Of a stretch of 64,000 nucleotides of DNA, positions 1-9,853 are shown piece by piece. A program made the translations under genes and the position numbers. Below the pieces are notes generated by a model. That model ran no database searches. It was given only the letters and a program-made list of their open reading frames with translations, and was not told the DNA's origin. Each line of letters opens with the position of its first letter. Position 1 is the first letter of the stretch. The stretch is from Zychaea mexicana (lineage: Eukaryota; Mucoromycota; Mucoromycetes; Mucorales; Lichtheimiaceae): the NCBI RefSeq assembly GCF_025766255.1, contig NW_026516825.1, forward strand, positions 1 to 64,000, given 5' to 3'.

Positions 1-179
1 TCTCAATGATATCATCGCACGACTACTGCGCAGAGAAACTACTACAGATTACATTGATGATTGCCGACACTTTCATGTCATCATTTTCATTGTAATCACT
101 GCCTCAGCAAGTGTTGTTGTGTTTCATCATGTGTATTACCCATGGTACACTTTTTCATGTACCACATAAAGTGCAAAAC
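1..179. other. AT-rich sequence, nothing recognised
   Basis: No coding frame, RNA gene or repeat unit could be supported here. The stretch ends at the TA dinucleotide (180-181) that flanks the first MITE. Confidence 0.5.
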
Positions 180-181
180 TA

Positions 182-561
182 CAGTGGACCCCCGTTGATG
201 TCAACCCTCAAGTTCAGCTGTAAGTGATGACGCTGACGAGAATTGACGTTTGGTGGGGGTGGAAAAATTAGGAACAAAGTTTTTAACCGGATAATAAAGA
301 TATTGAACCAATACAGCACATCCTGGCACAGTGTATGTATGCTACGAAGTCATCCCCGACAGATATTTTCAACCAACTACGAAATAAACTCTTTTGATTG
401 GATATGTTGACCTCCATTAGAGGTCAACCCTGGCTTAGGTGTTGACATTGATCTAACATAGAAGTTGACATTTTTCTCTGCAAAAATGTGAGGTGCTCAG
501 AAAAACGTTGACCTTATCGGGGATTGATATTAAAGGGGTTGACATAAAAGGGGGTCAACTG
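182..561. mobile_element. Non-autonomous pogo/Tigger-like MITE, TA target duplication
   Basis: A 380-bp element starts with CAGTGGACCCCCGTTGATG and ends with the inverted counterpart, which read on the minus strand is CAGTTGACCCCCTTTTATG. The two ends match at roughly 22 of 26 positions and both run into TGTCAACCC. TA lies directly outside each end (180-181 and 562-563), as expected of Tc1/mariner/pogo insertions. The interior has no open frame but has many TTGACC/TTGACA copies, including a perfect 9-bp inverted repeat with a 5-nt loop at 406-428. The right end matches the terminus of the degraded Tigger-like relic at 13271-13280, so the two probably belong to one family. The family assignment is inferred from the ends and the TA duplication. 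Confidence 0.75.
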
Positions 562-625
562 TAATTACCTTTTGGATGACGGCAAGTAAGACAGTGGACG
601 ATCTCACTGAGCTTGGAGGGGAATA

Positions 626-809
626 CAGTACCCGCTCGTTAAACCGATCACCTCTGTTTTTTGAGAAAGTGATCGATTTAACGAATGATCGGTTTAAAGA
701 TTGAGGGTCTATATGACATACATACTGCTTACCAAGCTGGTATTTTGGGGAAGTGATTGGTTTAACGAAGTATCGGTTTAAGGGTGATTGGTTTAACGAG
801 CGGGTACTG
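626..809. mobile_element. Second short MITE, long terminal inverted repeats, TA duplication
   Basis: A 184-bp element begins CAGTACCCGCTCGTTAAACC and ends with its inverted complement. About 26 of 27 terminal bases pair. TA flanks both sides (624-625 and 810-811). The interior is built from repeated GATCGGTTTAA-like words, so the element can fold almost end to end. There is no coding capacity. The CAG start and TA duplication place it with pogo/Tc1-type non-autonomous elements. Its ends differ from those of the 182-561 element, so it is a separate family. Confidence 0.8.
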
Positions 810-811
810 TA

Positions 812-2728
812 TCAAGGGGTAGAAAAGAGCTTGATATAATCTTGATATACAGCTTTTCTATAAAATATCAAGATGTTTTCAAACACCTTATTATTTAGCT
901 TTTCGAGTAAATATCAAGGTCTTTTTACACCTTGATATTCTTATGTGCATGTAGTCCCTAAAGCTCACAATTTGATTACATCATGAATGTAAATGTCTAT
1001 AACGGTCTTACTATACACTGCATTTAAACTGGGTGCCTTCTGCAGTAGGTTCGTAAAAGGAAGGATTACGCATTGCATATATTCGTTCTTTTTATTACAC
1101 GTATGGTAAACGGACAAAGCATGCTATTGGTTTATATATTCATGGTCATGTTATATTATATATCGTTATGGGTATCCACAACCGTTTTTATTATATTTTG
1201 TATAAAAAATCAAGTACAAGATTATGCTTTATAGAACATAAAAGAACATCATCAAATGTAAGTCTATTTTATGTGGTGATTCTAAGAAAGAGGCTGTAGT
1301 TGAAAAGAGATAGTGCAAAGGACGGCAGTCGTACTATGGAAAGATGCATGTTGCGTCAAATTATAACTGAAAGCAAAAGCAGCGCAGAAGGAGAATATGT
1401 TCTTAGACGATTATGGAGATGACATACCTAAAAGACACATTGAAGATTGTTAGTGAAGAATCCAGAATGCATCATTCACAGCATGAAGGAGTTAAAGACC
1501 GGCCGCGAAAGGAATAGTTTGATATATACCAATGGTGTGGAGACAACGAAGCTCGTCATATATCATAGGAAAAGAGTATCAACAAAAATATACATACCTA
1601 TGTGGCCTCGATCCTTATCGTCCGCATGGGTGGTCAGCCATAATATCATAGTAGCACTCTATTTCTCCACGTTAGGAAACATTAGCAAGGCATAAATAAG
1701 TTCGTAGTGTACATATGGCACGATGAGAGGGATGTTACATTGTAGTTAGTCAGGGTTACAGATAAATAGTATACAGTATATAAGATAAAAAAAGTGAAAC
1801 TTACACTTTCTAGCTAGTATATAACATTTGGCAGCGACGGCACACGGCAGCTTCAAAAGGCATAAAGTACGCACTGTGTAGTATGAAATGGTATAATCAA
1901 GGCGTGCATTAGTATTACAGTAGCAAGATGGATCGTCGGAAAATGTAAAAAGGAAAGAATAAGAGCCAAGAAGAGGATCAACTTCAAACAAGACTGTAAA
2001 TGAAAATCGACATATATAAAAACTGGCTGTTGTACATATCTGTTACGTAGTGAGAGGAAGAAGAAGAAGAAAAAGGAGGAAGAGAAAGGGAATCCAGTGA
2101 ACCAAAGAAAAGAACTTTTGAAAAGTACTCATCACATGCACACTCACAAAATCCGATCCAAACATTTGCCACAGATTATGCAAGTAGCGCGTCGATTCCA
2201 CCGACCGACACTTTCCATCTTTCTGTATTCCAATTTAACCTGCCACCTTACACCTTGAGGCTATGAAGGCAGGATAAAGTTGTATCCACTTGGCGTTCCC
2301 TTAGTACTAGATATTAAAGCGTGTAGAAAGTAGTGGCCTGTGCAATAGCCATAATCATAGTGAAAAGTAACAGGCTGTACATGTACATAATAAGAAAAGG
2401 AAGTGTAAGATATAATGCATGGAAGAAGTCCAAGTATGCAAGGAAGAGCATCAACTGAGATCGTTGATTGCTCCCCCAACGCAATCTATATTGTGCTACT
2501 TCATTACCATACCTTTACTTTTATGAATCTCATCTAAATCGCAATCGTCATTTACAACAATATGAAACAAAATAAACGCATTCGATCAGCATCGTAGAAT
2601 ATGTGCTGCCTTGTAATACGCTTTGAGAATGTTTGTATATATATCATAAAATGCATTGTAACATCCTTTTTTGGATCCAATTGATTTCGACATGATATCA
2701 ATTATGAACACAAGAGCGGCATTTTTTG
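812..2728. other. Gene-free AT-rich stretch
   Basis: No conserved protein is visible. Open frames here are short, lack domain-like sequence and overlap on both strands. At 828-945 the word CTTGATAT and its complement ATATCAAG recur, giving weak inverted pairing that might be a decayed MITE. A purine-rich run lies near 2050-2090. Nothing else is supported. Confidence 0.5.
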
Positions 2729-2828
2729 GCATTGTATATGTTTGTAAGAGAATAGTATAAAAAGTACATGTGATTTCGGCATTGTATACGTTTGTAAGAG
2801 AACAGTATAAAAAGTACATGTGATTTTT
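2729..2828. repeat. Tandem duplication, 2 x ~50 bp
   Basis: Two adjacent copies of a roughly 50-bp unit begin GCATTGTATA, contain GTATAAAAAGTACATG and end GTGATTT. They differ at only a few positions. A less similar, shifted copy of the unit may lie around 2586-2700, since short frames there read similarly. No function is inferred. Confidence 0.75.
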
Positions 2829-2923
2829 TGAAGCAAAGGTTGTAGGGAAACTTGAAGATGCAGAACAGTGGTAGTGCGAGGCCCGTCACTTCTTCTAAGG
2901 TAGATTAAAATCAATGATTTTTA

Positions 2924-3130
2924 TGTATTTTAGAGGTTCATATGAACCTTAAAATTATATTTTTTTTATTTTTAACTTTCACATGTTATCAAAAATGATT
3001 ATGTAATCATTTTTGACATGTGATAAAAATAAAGTTCAAAAAATAAATTTTATAAAAAAGATTGAAAATAAAAACTAATATTATAAAAATTATATTTATT
3101 TTTAATTCTTTTTAGATGCAATTGCATCTG
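2924..3130. repeat. AT-rich imperfect palindrome cluster
   Basis: Three palindromes lie close together. AGGTTCATATGAACCT (about 2933-2948) is perfect. A longer one is centred near 3002, where ACATGT, CAAAAATGATTA and their complements pair across a short loop within about 115 bp of near-symmetric A/T sequence. AGATGCAATTGCATCT (about 3113-3128) is also perfect. The arrangement resembles a snapback MITE or nested MITEs, but no clear target duplication was found. Confidence 0.55.
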
Positions 3131-3449
3131 TATCTTTCAGATTTTTAATACATAGTTTGCATAGTGAATAAATGTTTTTCTATATATATAATTAAGAAAA
3201 CAAGAATTATGTTAATAATTGTTGTTGTTATATCAGAAATAGTACATAACAGAGGAGGAGGAGGAAAAGAAAAACAAATTGTTTTTCTTAATATTATTAT
3301 AAAATAAATTTGAAAATATTTTATTTTTTGATTTTAATTTCTTAGCATTTTAAAAAATCATAAGCCTTAGATTATTGTTTTATCCTCTTTACATCTTATA
3401 ATACCCTGTTTTTAAAGGTCGACTGAATATCAGTTTTTTTTTTTCAGGA

Positions 3450-3694
3450 AAATAGGCAAGTATTTGTTGGGAAATTGTTATATAGAGTTCATAAAAGATG
3501 ATGGCTCTGTAATGAACAAAGATTGGCTACTGAACCCAGTAATGCGGTACATATGCTCCCAGTTGTTAGCTGGTGCCATCCTTGAAAGCAAGTCAAAATT
3601 CATCCTGGTCAACACAGTTGAACTGTATAGACGATACACCATGGATGATGCGTTAAGGGGAAAAATGGGAATAAAAAAAAGTACAGATGTATGA
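3450..3694 (+). pseudogene. Possible terminal exon fragment cut by the palindrome
   Basis: After a long T-run ending in CAG (about 3430-3449), a frame opens and continues to 3694. It reads smoothly (for example GNCYIEFIKDDGSVMNKDWL) up to 3647, after which it enters the inverted-repeat arm that begins at 3648. The change of context at 3648 suggests an older exon truncated when the palindrome formed or moved in. The family is not recognised. It could also be a chance open frame in AT-rich DNA. Confidence 0.3.
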
Positions 3695-3800
3695 AAGGAT
3701 TTTTTTTAGATCCAAGTGTAAATGAGATTGTTATGTGTGTCGTGTTGTGTAAGGAGTGCATGGATTTAATTTTTGAAAATCCAAGAGTAAAAGAAATTCA

Positions 3801-6060
3801 TTAGTTGGGAGGTGGTGGCATACTGACTGATTTTCGCTTGTTCGACTTACTTGGTGACAACGCATCAAATTCTTCATCTTGAATTGTTGGCCGTCGTTTC
3901 AAATACATGGTACTGATTTGATCAGAGGGCAAGGGAACACAATTTTTTTCATAGCATTTCAAGACTGCAGCAATATTGTCAAAATAGTGAATGAATGCAC
4001 CGAGATCCTCGATGCAAGATGATGCTTTGACTTTTGCGATTTCTGTCAAAAAGTACATTCCATCGGCCTGGAGTTCGTTGATAAAAAAAAGTAATCGTAT
4101 GATCTAAAGAAAAAGAAAAGAAATATGCTTACTTTAGTGTCCCCATTCATAATTTTCAGATAATATCCAGCAAAAGAAAAAAAAAACTTACTAACAACTT
4201 GAATTGCCATGCAACTTTTCAAACCAGATGTATCAATTTATTTTTTTGTTAACATTCCCAATCGGACAAGGTCTTTTGAGATCCGATACTTGTTGTTTTC
4301 TTCAGCAGCTGGCTTTACTTCAACATAGCCAAGTGACGATCCAAAATAAAGGCCATTCAATTCGCTAACACAGGAATCTGGACGTTGACTTGTGATGGAG
4401 CCCTTAGCCAACGAATCCTTGCACTCCTGGTTAGTGGTGCTTGTCCTAAAAAACCCACAATCACAATTAGCAGGTCTATAACTTGCTGATTTGTTTTAAT
4501 AATAATAAAAATAGTTTACCATCAGAACAAAGTGTTGCATTCGGGATCGTCAAATAATGCTGATAAGATGGGGTCAATATATCTATGGCAGAGTTCCACT
4601 TCTTTGATCTCGGATTTTAAAGCTTTATTGGGCAATTTGTCAAGTCCAAAAAAAGAAAAAAGGTTATAAAGTTGTTTTTATTTTATTATTAGTATAGAAA
4701 AATATACATACAAGTTTGCAATAGACTTGATCAATTTCTTTTCAATATTATTTTTATTCTTGGACAACGTAAGTAAATCGATAACACCATCCAATCGAGT
4801 AGCTTTTTTATTCTTGACACACTGAATAAATAAATAATAAATACTATGAGTCACTCTTGTTTTCGACCTTCTTACCATCATTATTATCACTTTTTTTTTT
4901 ACCTTGACTACTTGTCTAATCTTTTCTGCTAACTCTGGATCGAAGGCATCCCCACTATATCGACCAGTGTTGTATTGTTTTTGGAGTTTGTCGTCAATAG
5001 CATCCAGTGTCTTTTTTCCTATTATTGCCTTTAAATCGTCATTGTACTTGTCTTTTTGGACCAAGAATATTGAAGACAATGCCCTATTTGGAAGAAAAAA
5101 AAAGAGAAAAGTTAGCAACTCATTCTTCTTCCTCATTCGATTTGTTTACTCTTTCTCACCCGATTTATTTACTTACAAGATTTGCTGAATATGGGTTTCC
5201 ATGAGTAATTCCTTGTAATTATTCTTCGACACAAGTTGAAATGCATAAAAATGGATTGAAACGTCGGTCTCCCCAAGTCGATATCGATCTTGAATTGAAG
5301 GTACCTTGATAGTAGCATGTTCAGTGGTTTCCTCACTACTAGTTGTGTTGGTTTCACTGACTTTGTTTGAATGATGTCTACTACCACTATCATTAAAAAA
5401 AGAAAAAGAAAAAAAATTATTAAGATCTCTAATACCAGCCCATAATATATTCTATTACACACTTACTACACACCTTGTTATATTTTGGTCAATAGATTGG
5501 AGAACACCTTTAGTAACTTGGTGACTCATTTTTCAAGGATTTGCATGGCTTGCAAACGATAAGAATTTTCAACTCTTGACTAAAAAAAACCAATTATCGT
5601 ATTAGACAATTTATCTAATATTTGCAATGTTACCAGAAGCATAATAAGGGAAAGAGCCTTTCGTGTTCTTACATACCAACTGTGTTACTTCTTTTTCAAT
5701 ATCAAACCACAAATCCTTATCATGCATGATACTTTAAGTTATAAAAAGTTGTTAGCATCATGTATATAATATATCTATTGATGCAATCACTGTTGTTCAA
5801 ATTGAGAAAAAAACACAAAAAACTATATGCTTACGAATGATAACGTTCTTTTTTGACATATTTCCATAACTTTGTGAATCTCTTTCCATAACGAATACAA
5901 CGTGTTTGCATAATGCGCATTCGAAGTCAAAGACCAAATACAAACATCCTTTACATTACTTTCAAAGAATTCAGTAAAAGTAGGTTTGGGGGCATATTTT
6001 ATGTACTTCTTGAGTTGAAGGAAACCAGGATAGATTTCAATGTTATCTATTGAATTTGCC
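3801..6060 (-). pseudogene. Degenerate multi-exon gene, left palindrome copy
   Basis: Read leftward, exon-like blocks with consensus splice sites encode, in order, segments including YPGFLQLKKYIKYAPKPTF, RVENSYRLQAMQILEKL, DKYNDDLKAIIGKKTLDAI, ELCHRYIDPILSALFDDP, YVEVKPAAEENNKYRISKDL and a C-terminal exon (3801-4058) starting MYFLTEIAKVKASS and ending KRKSVSMPPPPN. The later part resembles an expanded family of uncharacterised Mucoromycota proteins; that link is from memory and untested. Two in-frame stops break the message: TGA in the TTC-TGA-TGG context (about 4513) and TAA after LGMLTKK (about 4235). Both are shared with the right-hand copy. Unlike that copy, this one keeps CGA at 3834-3836 and so a longer last exon. 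Confidence 0.6.
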
Positions 6061-6127
6061 TATACAGGATTTCTTATTTCATAGCAGACGTTTGAACTTT
6101 TATTTAGGCAGAAGGGATTTAATTTTA

Positions 6128-6540
6128 GGCAGAGTGGACATGAATGTTAATCTGACTGGACATGAATATAAATCAATCTGGACATGAATGAAAATCGATC
6201 TGGACATGAATGAAAATTGAGCTGGACATGAATGAAAATCGAGCTGGACATGAATAAAGATTGAGCTGGACATGAATAAAGATTGATCTGGACATGAATA
6301 GGGATCGATCTGGACATGAATTAAAAACGATCTGGACATGAATATAAATCGACCTGGACATGAATTAAAATCGATCTGGACATGAGTAAAATCAATCTGG
6401 ACATGAGTAAAATCAATCTGGACAAGATAATAATCAATCTATACATGAATGAAAATCAATCTGGATAAGAATACTAATCAATCTAAACATGAATAATAGA
6501 CAACCTAGACATAATAACAGTCAACCTGGACATAGTTTTA
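6128..6540. repeat. 22-bp minisatellite, left arm
   Basis: About 18 tandem copies of a 22-bp unit, typically GACATGAATGAAAATCGATCTG, degenerate progressively toward 6540. GACATG recurs every 22 bp (for example 6181 and 6203). Because 22 is not a multiple of 3, three units make a 22-residue repeat and all three minus frames stay open, giving spurious HVQ/SCP/FMS-rich proteins. It is mirrored in the right arm. It is not CRISPR: there are no unique spacers and the genome is eukaryotic. Confidence 0.9.
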
Positions 6541-7335
6541 GTCAACTAAGACTTAATAAAAGTTGAAGTAGATAATATATTAAGTGTAGTAGAGCAGATC
6601 AGCAGAATTTTAAGTAAAGATTTTCAGTTCAAGTCAAGACATAATAGAAGTTAAGCACTACAAAGCCAAAGTCAAGTAAGATATAGTATAGCTGTTTCAC
6701 TCGTGATAGGAAGCTTGAAGGCTAAGATACAGGAAATGGCAAGAGTGCGTCAGAGACTTACTGTGTGCACAATCCTACTATTTTGTTGTGGGAACAGGGC
6801 CTGAACGTTTCCCCTTATTTCACCCTAGTTGAGTTTGAAGCAAATTTGAGGCTGGTGGCTGAGGTAGGTGGAATGTGTGGGGTTTGTTAGCAGCAGCAGG
6901 GAGGAAAAAACCAACAACAGCCAAAGATCTCATTACCATTCGCCAGGGCAACAACAGCTGTGACGCATACTTGTAAATGGGTTCTACTCTCTTCACGATG
7001 AATAGAAGAAAAAGAAAATAAAACAGCACATTCCACGGATTAATTGAAAAATGAAATGAAGGTAATTGTTTTCTTAAAAAAAGCATGTGCTCAAGATTTG
7101 TAAGGAGTAGACCGCCGTTACTGCTTGGGTAAGTGAACAAGGGAAGGAAAGAGTTATCGGTTGTGCTTGGGGTATAGCTTTAGTGGATATATGCCCATTC
7201 AGAATTACCGCTTCTTTCTCTTTTTCTCTACATATACTCATGCACCATCTTGCACCATTCCAACGTCAAACTTACGTGTGTAATACAACATCGTCTTCTA
7301 CTTGCATATTCGATTCGTACTCACAACAACAACGA

Positions 7336-8577
7336 CGCTTGCATAATCGATTCGTACTCACAACAACGACGCAACAATCTTCTTGTCTATTACTCAAACA
7401 CAATCATGTACAACCTGACGCTGATCCACCTTTGGCTTACTAGCATACAGCCTGACGCGATTACATTTTTCCTTTTGCATATACCAACATTAACATCGCC
7501 GGTCTTGATGGATAAATGAGCTGTAGATAACAGGAAGGATAAATGACGGGTTTCTTTCCTTTTGTGTTGATGTGGATTGGATGAAAATAAAGTATGATGA
7601 CCGATATATAAGAAAGACAAAAAAGAAGGTTCTATAAGAGTTATACAAGTGCAAAGGATGGTTATTGTAATTATTGGCATTGCATGGCAGAGCGTCTGAT
7701 GCCACTCACAGTCTCGCGTTTGTGAACCCATTGTAGCCACACAATTCCGAGATGCGATCCTTAAAGATCTGCCATTGGGCAGCAAGAAGGCGCACGATTT
7801 CATTGGGAATGAGTGCAAGAACTCCACGTACAGTCGAGTGAGAGAGAGCGTAACGAATGTTGTCAAGGGTAGTAATGTGTTGGTTGTTCATAGTTGTTGG
7901 TTTTTAATGAAAAAATAAAGTTGCTGTTGTAGTAGCAAAGAAACTTCTTCCTCCTTCGAAACAACAAACGCCTTTTCTTCTTTGTCCCTGCCATATTATC
8001 ATCCTGCTGACAGCTATATCTATAGAAGCACTTGTAATAACATGCAATCCCATCTCACACCCGTTTATGCAGACAACTGAAACATAATGACGGCATAATG
8101 TATGATCTTTTACTTTTATTTCTTTATCCCAACCATTACATCTACAGTAACAATAATAAAACCCTACATTCCATCCATCAGCATATATAACTACCTTATC
8201 TATCAAGACCAGTGACGTTTGTATTCGCATATGCAAAAGGAAAAAGGCAATCGTCGTTGTCACCATGTGTGTGCAAGTACAGCGAATTACAGAGGAGGAT
8301 TATAGTCGTGGTGGTGTGTATACATCATAAGAATAAACTTATCATCGCATTGATGCATGTACATACAGCAAAGAAAGAGATGCCTGTCACTATGATGATG
8401 ATGTGCGTGTGTGTATAAGTATAAAAACAAAAGAACGGTGTCATAGTCGTCCTCATGTAATATGGGCGTACATGATAGTGAAAGATAATTGCGTCAGGCT
8501 GTATGCTTGTAAGCCAATGGCGGATCATCGTCATGTTGTACATGATTGTGATTGAGTAATGGAGAAGAAGATTTGCG
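7336..8577. other. Palindrome centre, partly diverged spacer
   Basis: This 1.2-kb core separates the near-identical arms. Its flanks are still recognisably inverted copies but are diverged: 7339-7462 resembles the minus strand of about 8485-8575, and 7463-7515 resembles the minus strand of about 8195-8252. The right side carries about 230 extra bases (8253-8485) and the left side a 34-bp local duplication (about 7312-7375). A 61-residue minus-strand frame at 7706-7891 (begins MNNQHITTLDNIRYALSH) reads like a plausible small protein but is not recognised. The two broken genes diverge from this core, so their original promoters may lie in the arms next to it. Confidence 0.6.
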
Positions 8578-9372
8578 TCGTTGTTGTTGTGAGTACGAAT
8601 CGAATATGCAAGTAGAAGACGATGTTGTATTACACACGTAAGTTTGACGTTGGAATGGTGCAAGATGGTGCATGAGTATATGTAGAGAAAAAGAGAAAGA
8701 AGCGGTAATTCTGAATGGGCATATATCCACTAAAGCTATACCCCAAGCACAACCGATAACTCTTTCCTTCCCTTGTTCACTTACCCAAGCAGTAACGGCG
8801 GTCTACTCCTTACAAATCTTGAGCACATGCTTTTTTTAAGAAAACAATTACCTTCATTTCATTTTTCAATTAATCCGTGGAATGTGCTGTTTTATTTTCT
8901 TTTTCTTCTATTCATCGTGAAGAGAGTAGAACCCATTTACAAGTATGCGTCACAGCTGTTGTTGCCCTGGCGAATGGTAATGAGATCTTTGGCTGTTGTT
9001 GGTTTTTTCCTCCCTGCTGCTGCTAACAAACCCCACACATTCCACCTACCTCAGCCACCAGCCTCAAATTTGCTTCAAACTCAACTAGGGTGAAATAAGG
9101 GGAAACGTTCAGGCCCTGTTCCCACAACAAAATAGTAGGATTGTGCACACAGTAAGTCTCTGACGCACTCTTGCCATTTCCTGTATCTTAGCCTTCAAGC
9201 TTCCTATCACGAGTGAAACAGCTATACTATATCTTACTTGACTTTGGCTTTGTAGTGCTTAACTTCTATTATGTCTTGACTTGAACTGAAAATCTTTACT
9301 TAAAATTCTGCTGATCTGCTCTACTACACTTAATATATTATCTACTTCAACTTTTATTAAGTCTTAGTTGAC

Positions 9373-9785
9373 TAAAACTATGTCCAGGTTGACTGTTATT
9401 ATGTCTAGGTTGTCTATTATTCATGTTTAGATTGATTAGTATTCTTATCCAGATTGATTTTCATTCATGTATAGATTGATTATTATCTTGTCCAGATTGA
9501 TTTTACTCATGTCCAGATTGATTTTACTCATGTCCAGATCGATTTTAATTCATGTCCAGGTCGATTTATATTCATGTCCAGATCGTTTTTAATTCATGTC
9601 CAGATCGATCCCTATTCATGTCCAGATCAATCTTTATTCATGTCCAGCTCAATCTTTATTCATGTCCAGCTCGATTTTCATTCATGTCCAGCTCAATTTT
9701 CATTCATGTCCAGATCGATTTTCATTCATGTCCAGATTGATTTATATTCATGTCCAGTCAGATTAACATTCATGTCCACTCTGCC
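9373..9785. repeat. 22-bp minisatellite, right arm
   Basis: This is the mirror image of the 6128-6540 array, with unit CATGTCCAG plus a variable 13-bp remainder, period 22. The copies nearest 9373 are the most degenerate, as in the left arm. Unit order and variants appear the same in both arms, so the array was copied whole and has not been re-arranged since. Confidence 0.9.
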
Positions 9786-9853
9786 TAAAATTAAATCCCT
9801 TCTGCCTAAATAAAAGTTCAAACGTCTGCTATGAAATAAGAAATCCTGTATAG

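Larger units (their letters stand above)
3648..7335. repeat. Left arm of an 8.6-kb palindrome
   Basis: This segment is the reverse complement of 8578-12266. Paired positions sum to 15913 over most of the length (for example 4678-5136 with 10777-11235, and 6820-7140 with 8773-9093), shifting to 15914 at the outer edge through a 1-nt homopolymer indel. By eye the arms differ only at scattered single bases. The outer border is sharp: 3648 pairs with 12266 and pairing stops at 3647/12267. From the outside inward the arm contains a degenerate multi-exon gene, a 22-bp minisatellite and about 0.7 kb of unrecognised sequence. The border sequences were not seen to form a target duplication. Confidence 0.95.

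Noticed and set aside
6100..6361. Open minus frames of repetitive HVQ/SCP/FMS protein
   Set aside because: They are produced by the 22-bp minisatellite, are open in several frames at once and have no start context or splice partners.
6128..6540. CRISPR-like regular repeat
   Set aside because: Period is 22 bp with no unique spacers, and the DNA is clearly eukaryotic.
6820..7140. 106-residue frame duplicated in both arms (9093-8773)
   Set aside because: Identical only because it lies in the palindrome; it has no recognisable motifs and the arms are nearly identical at DNA level, so conservation gives no coding evidence.
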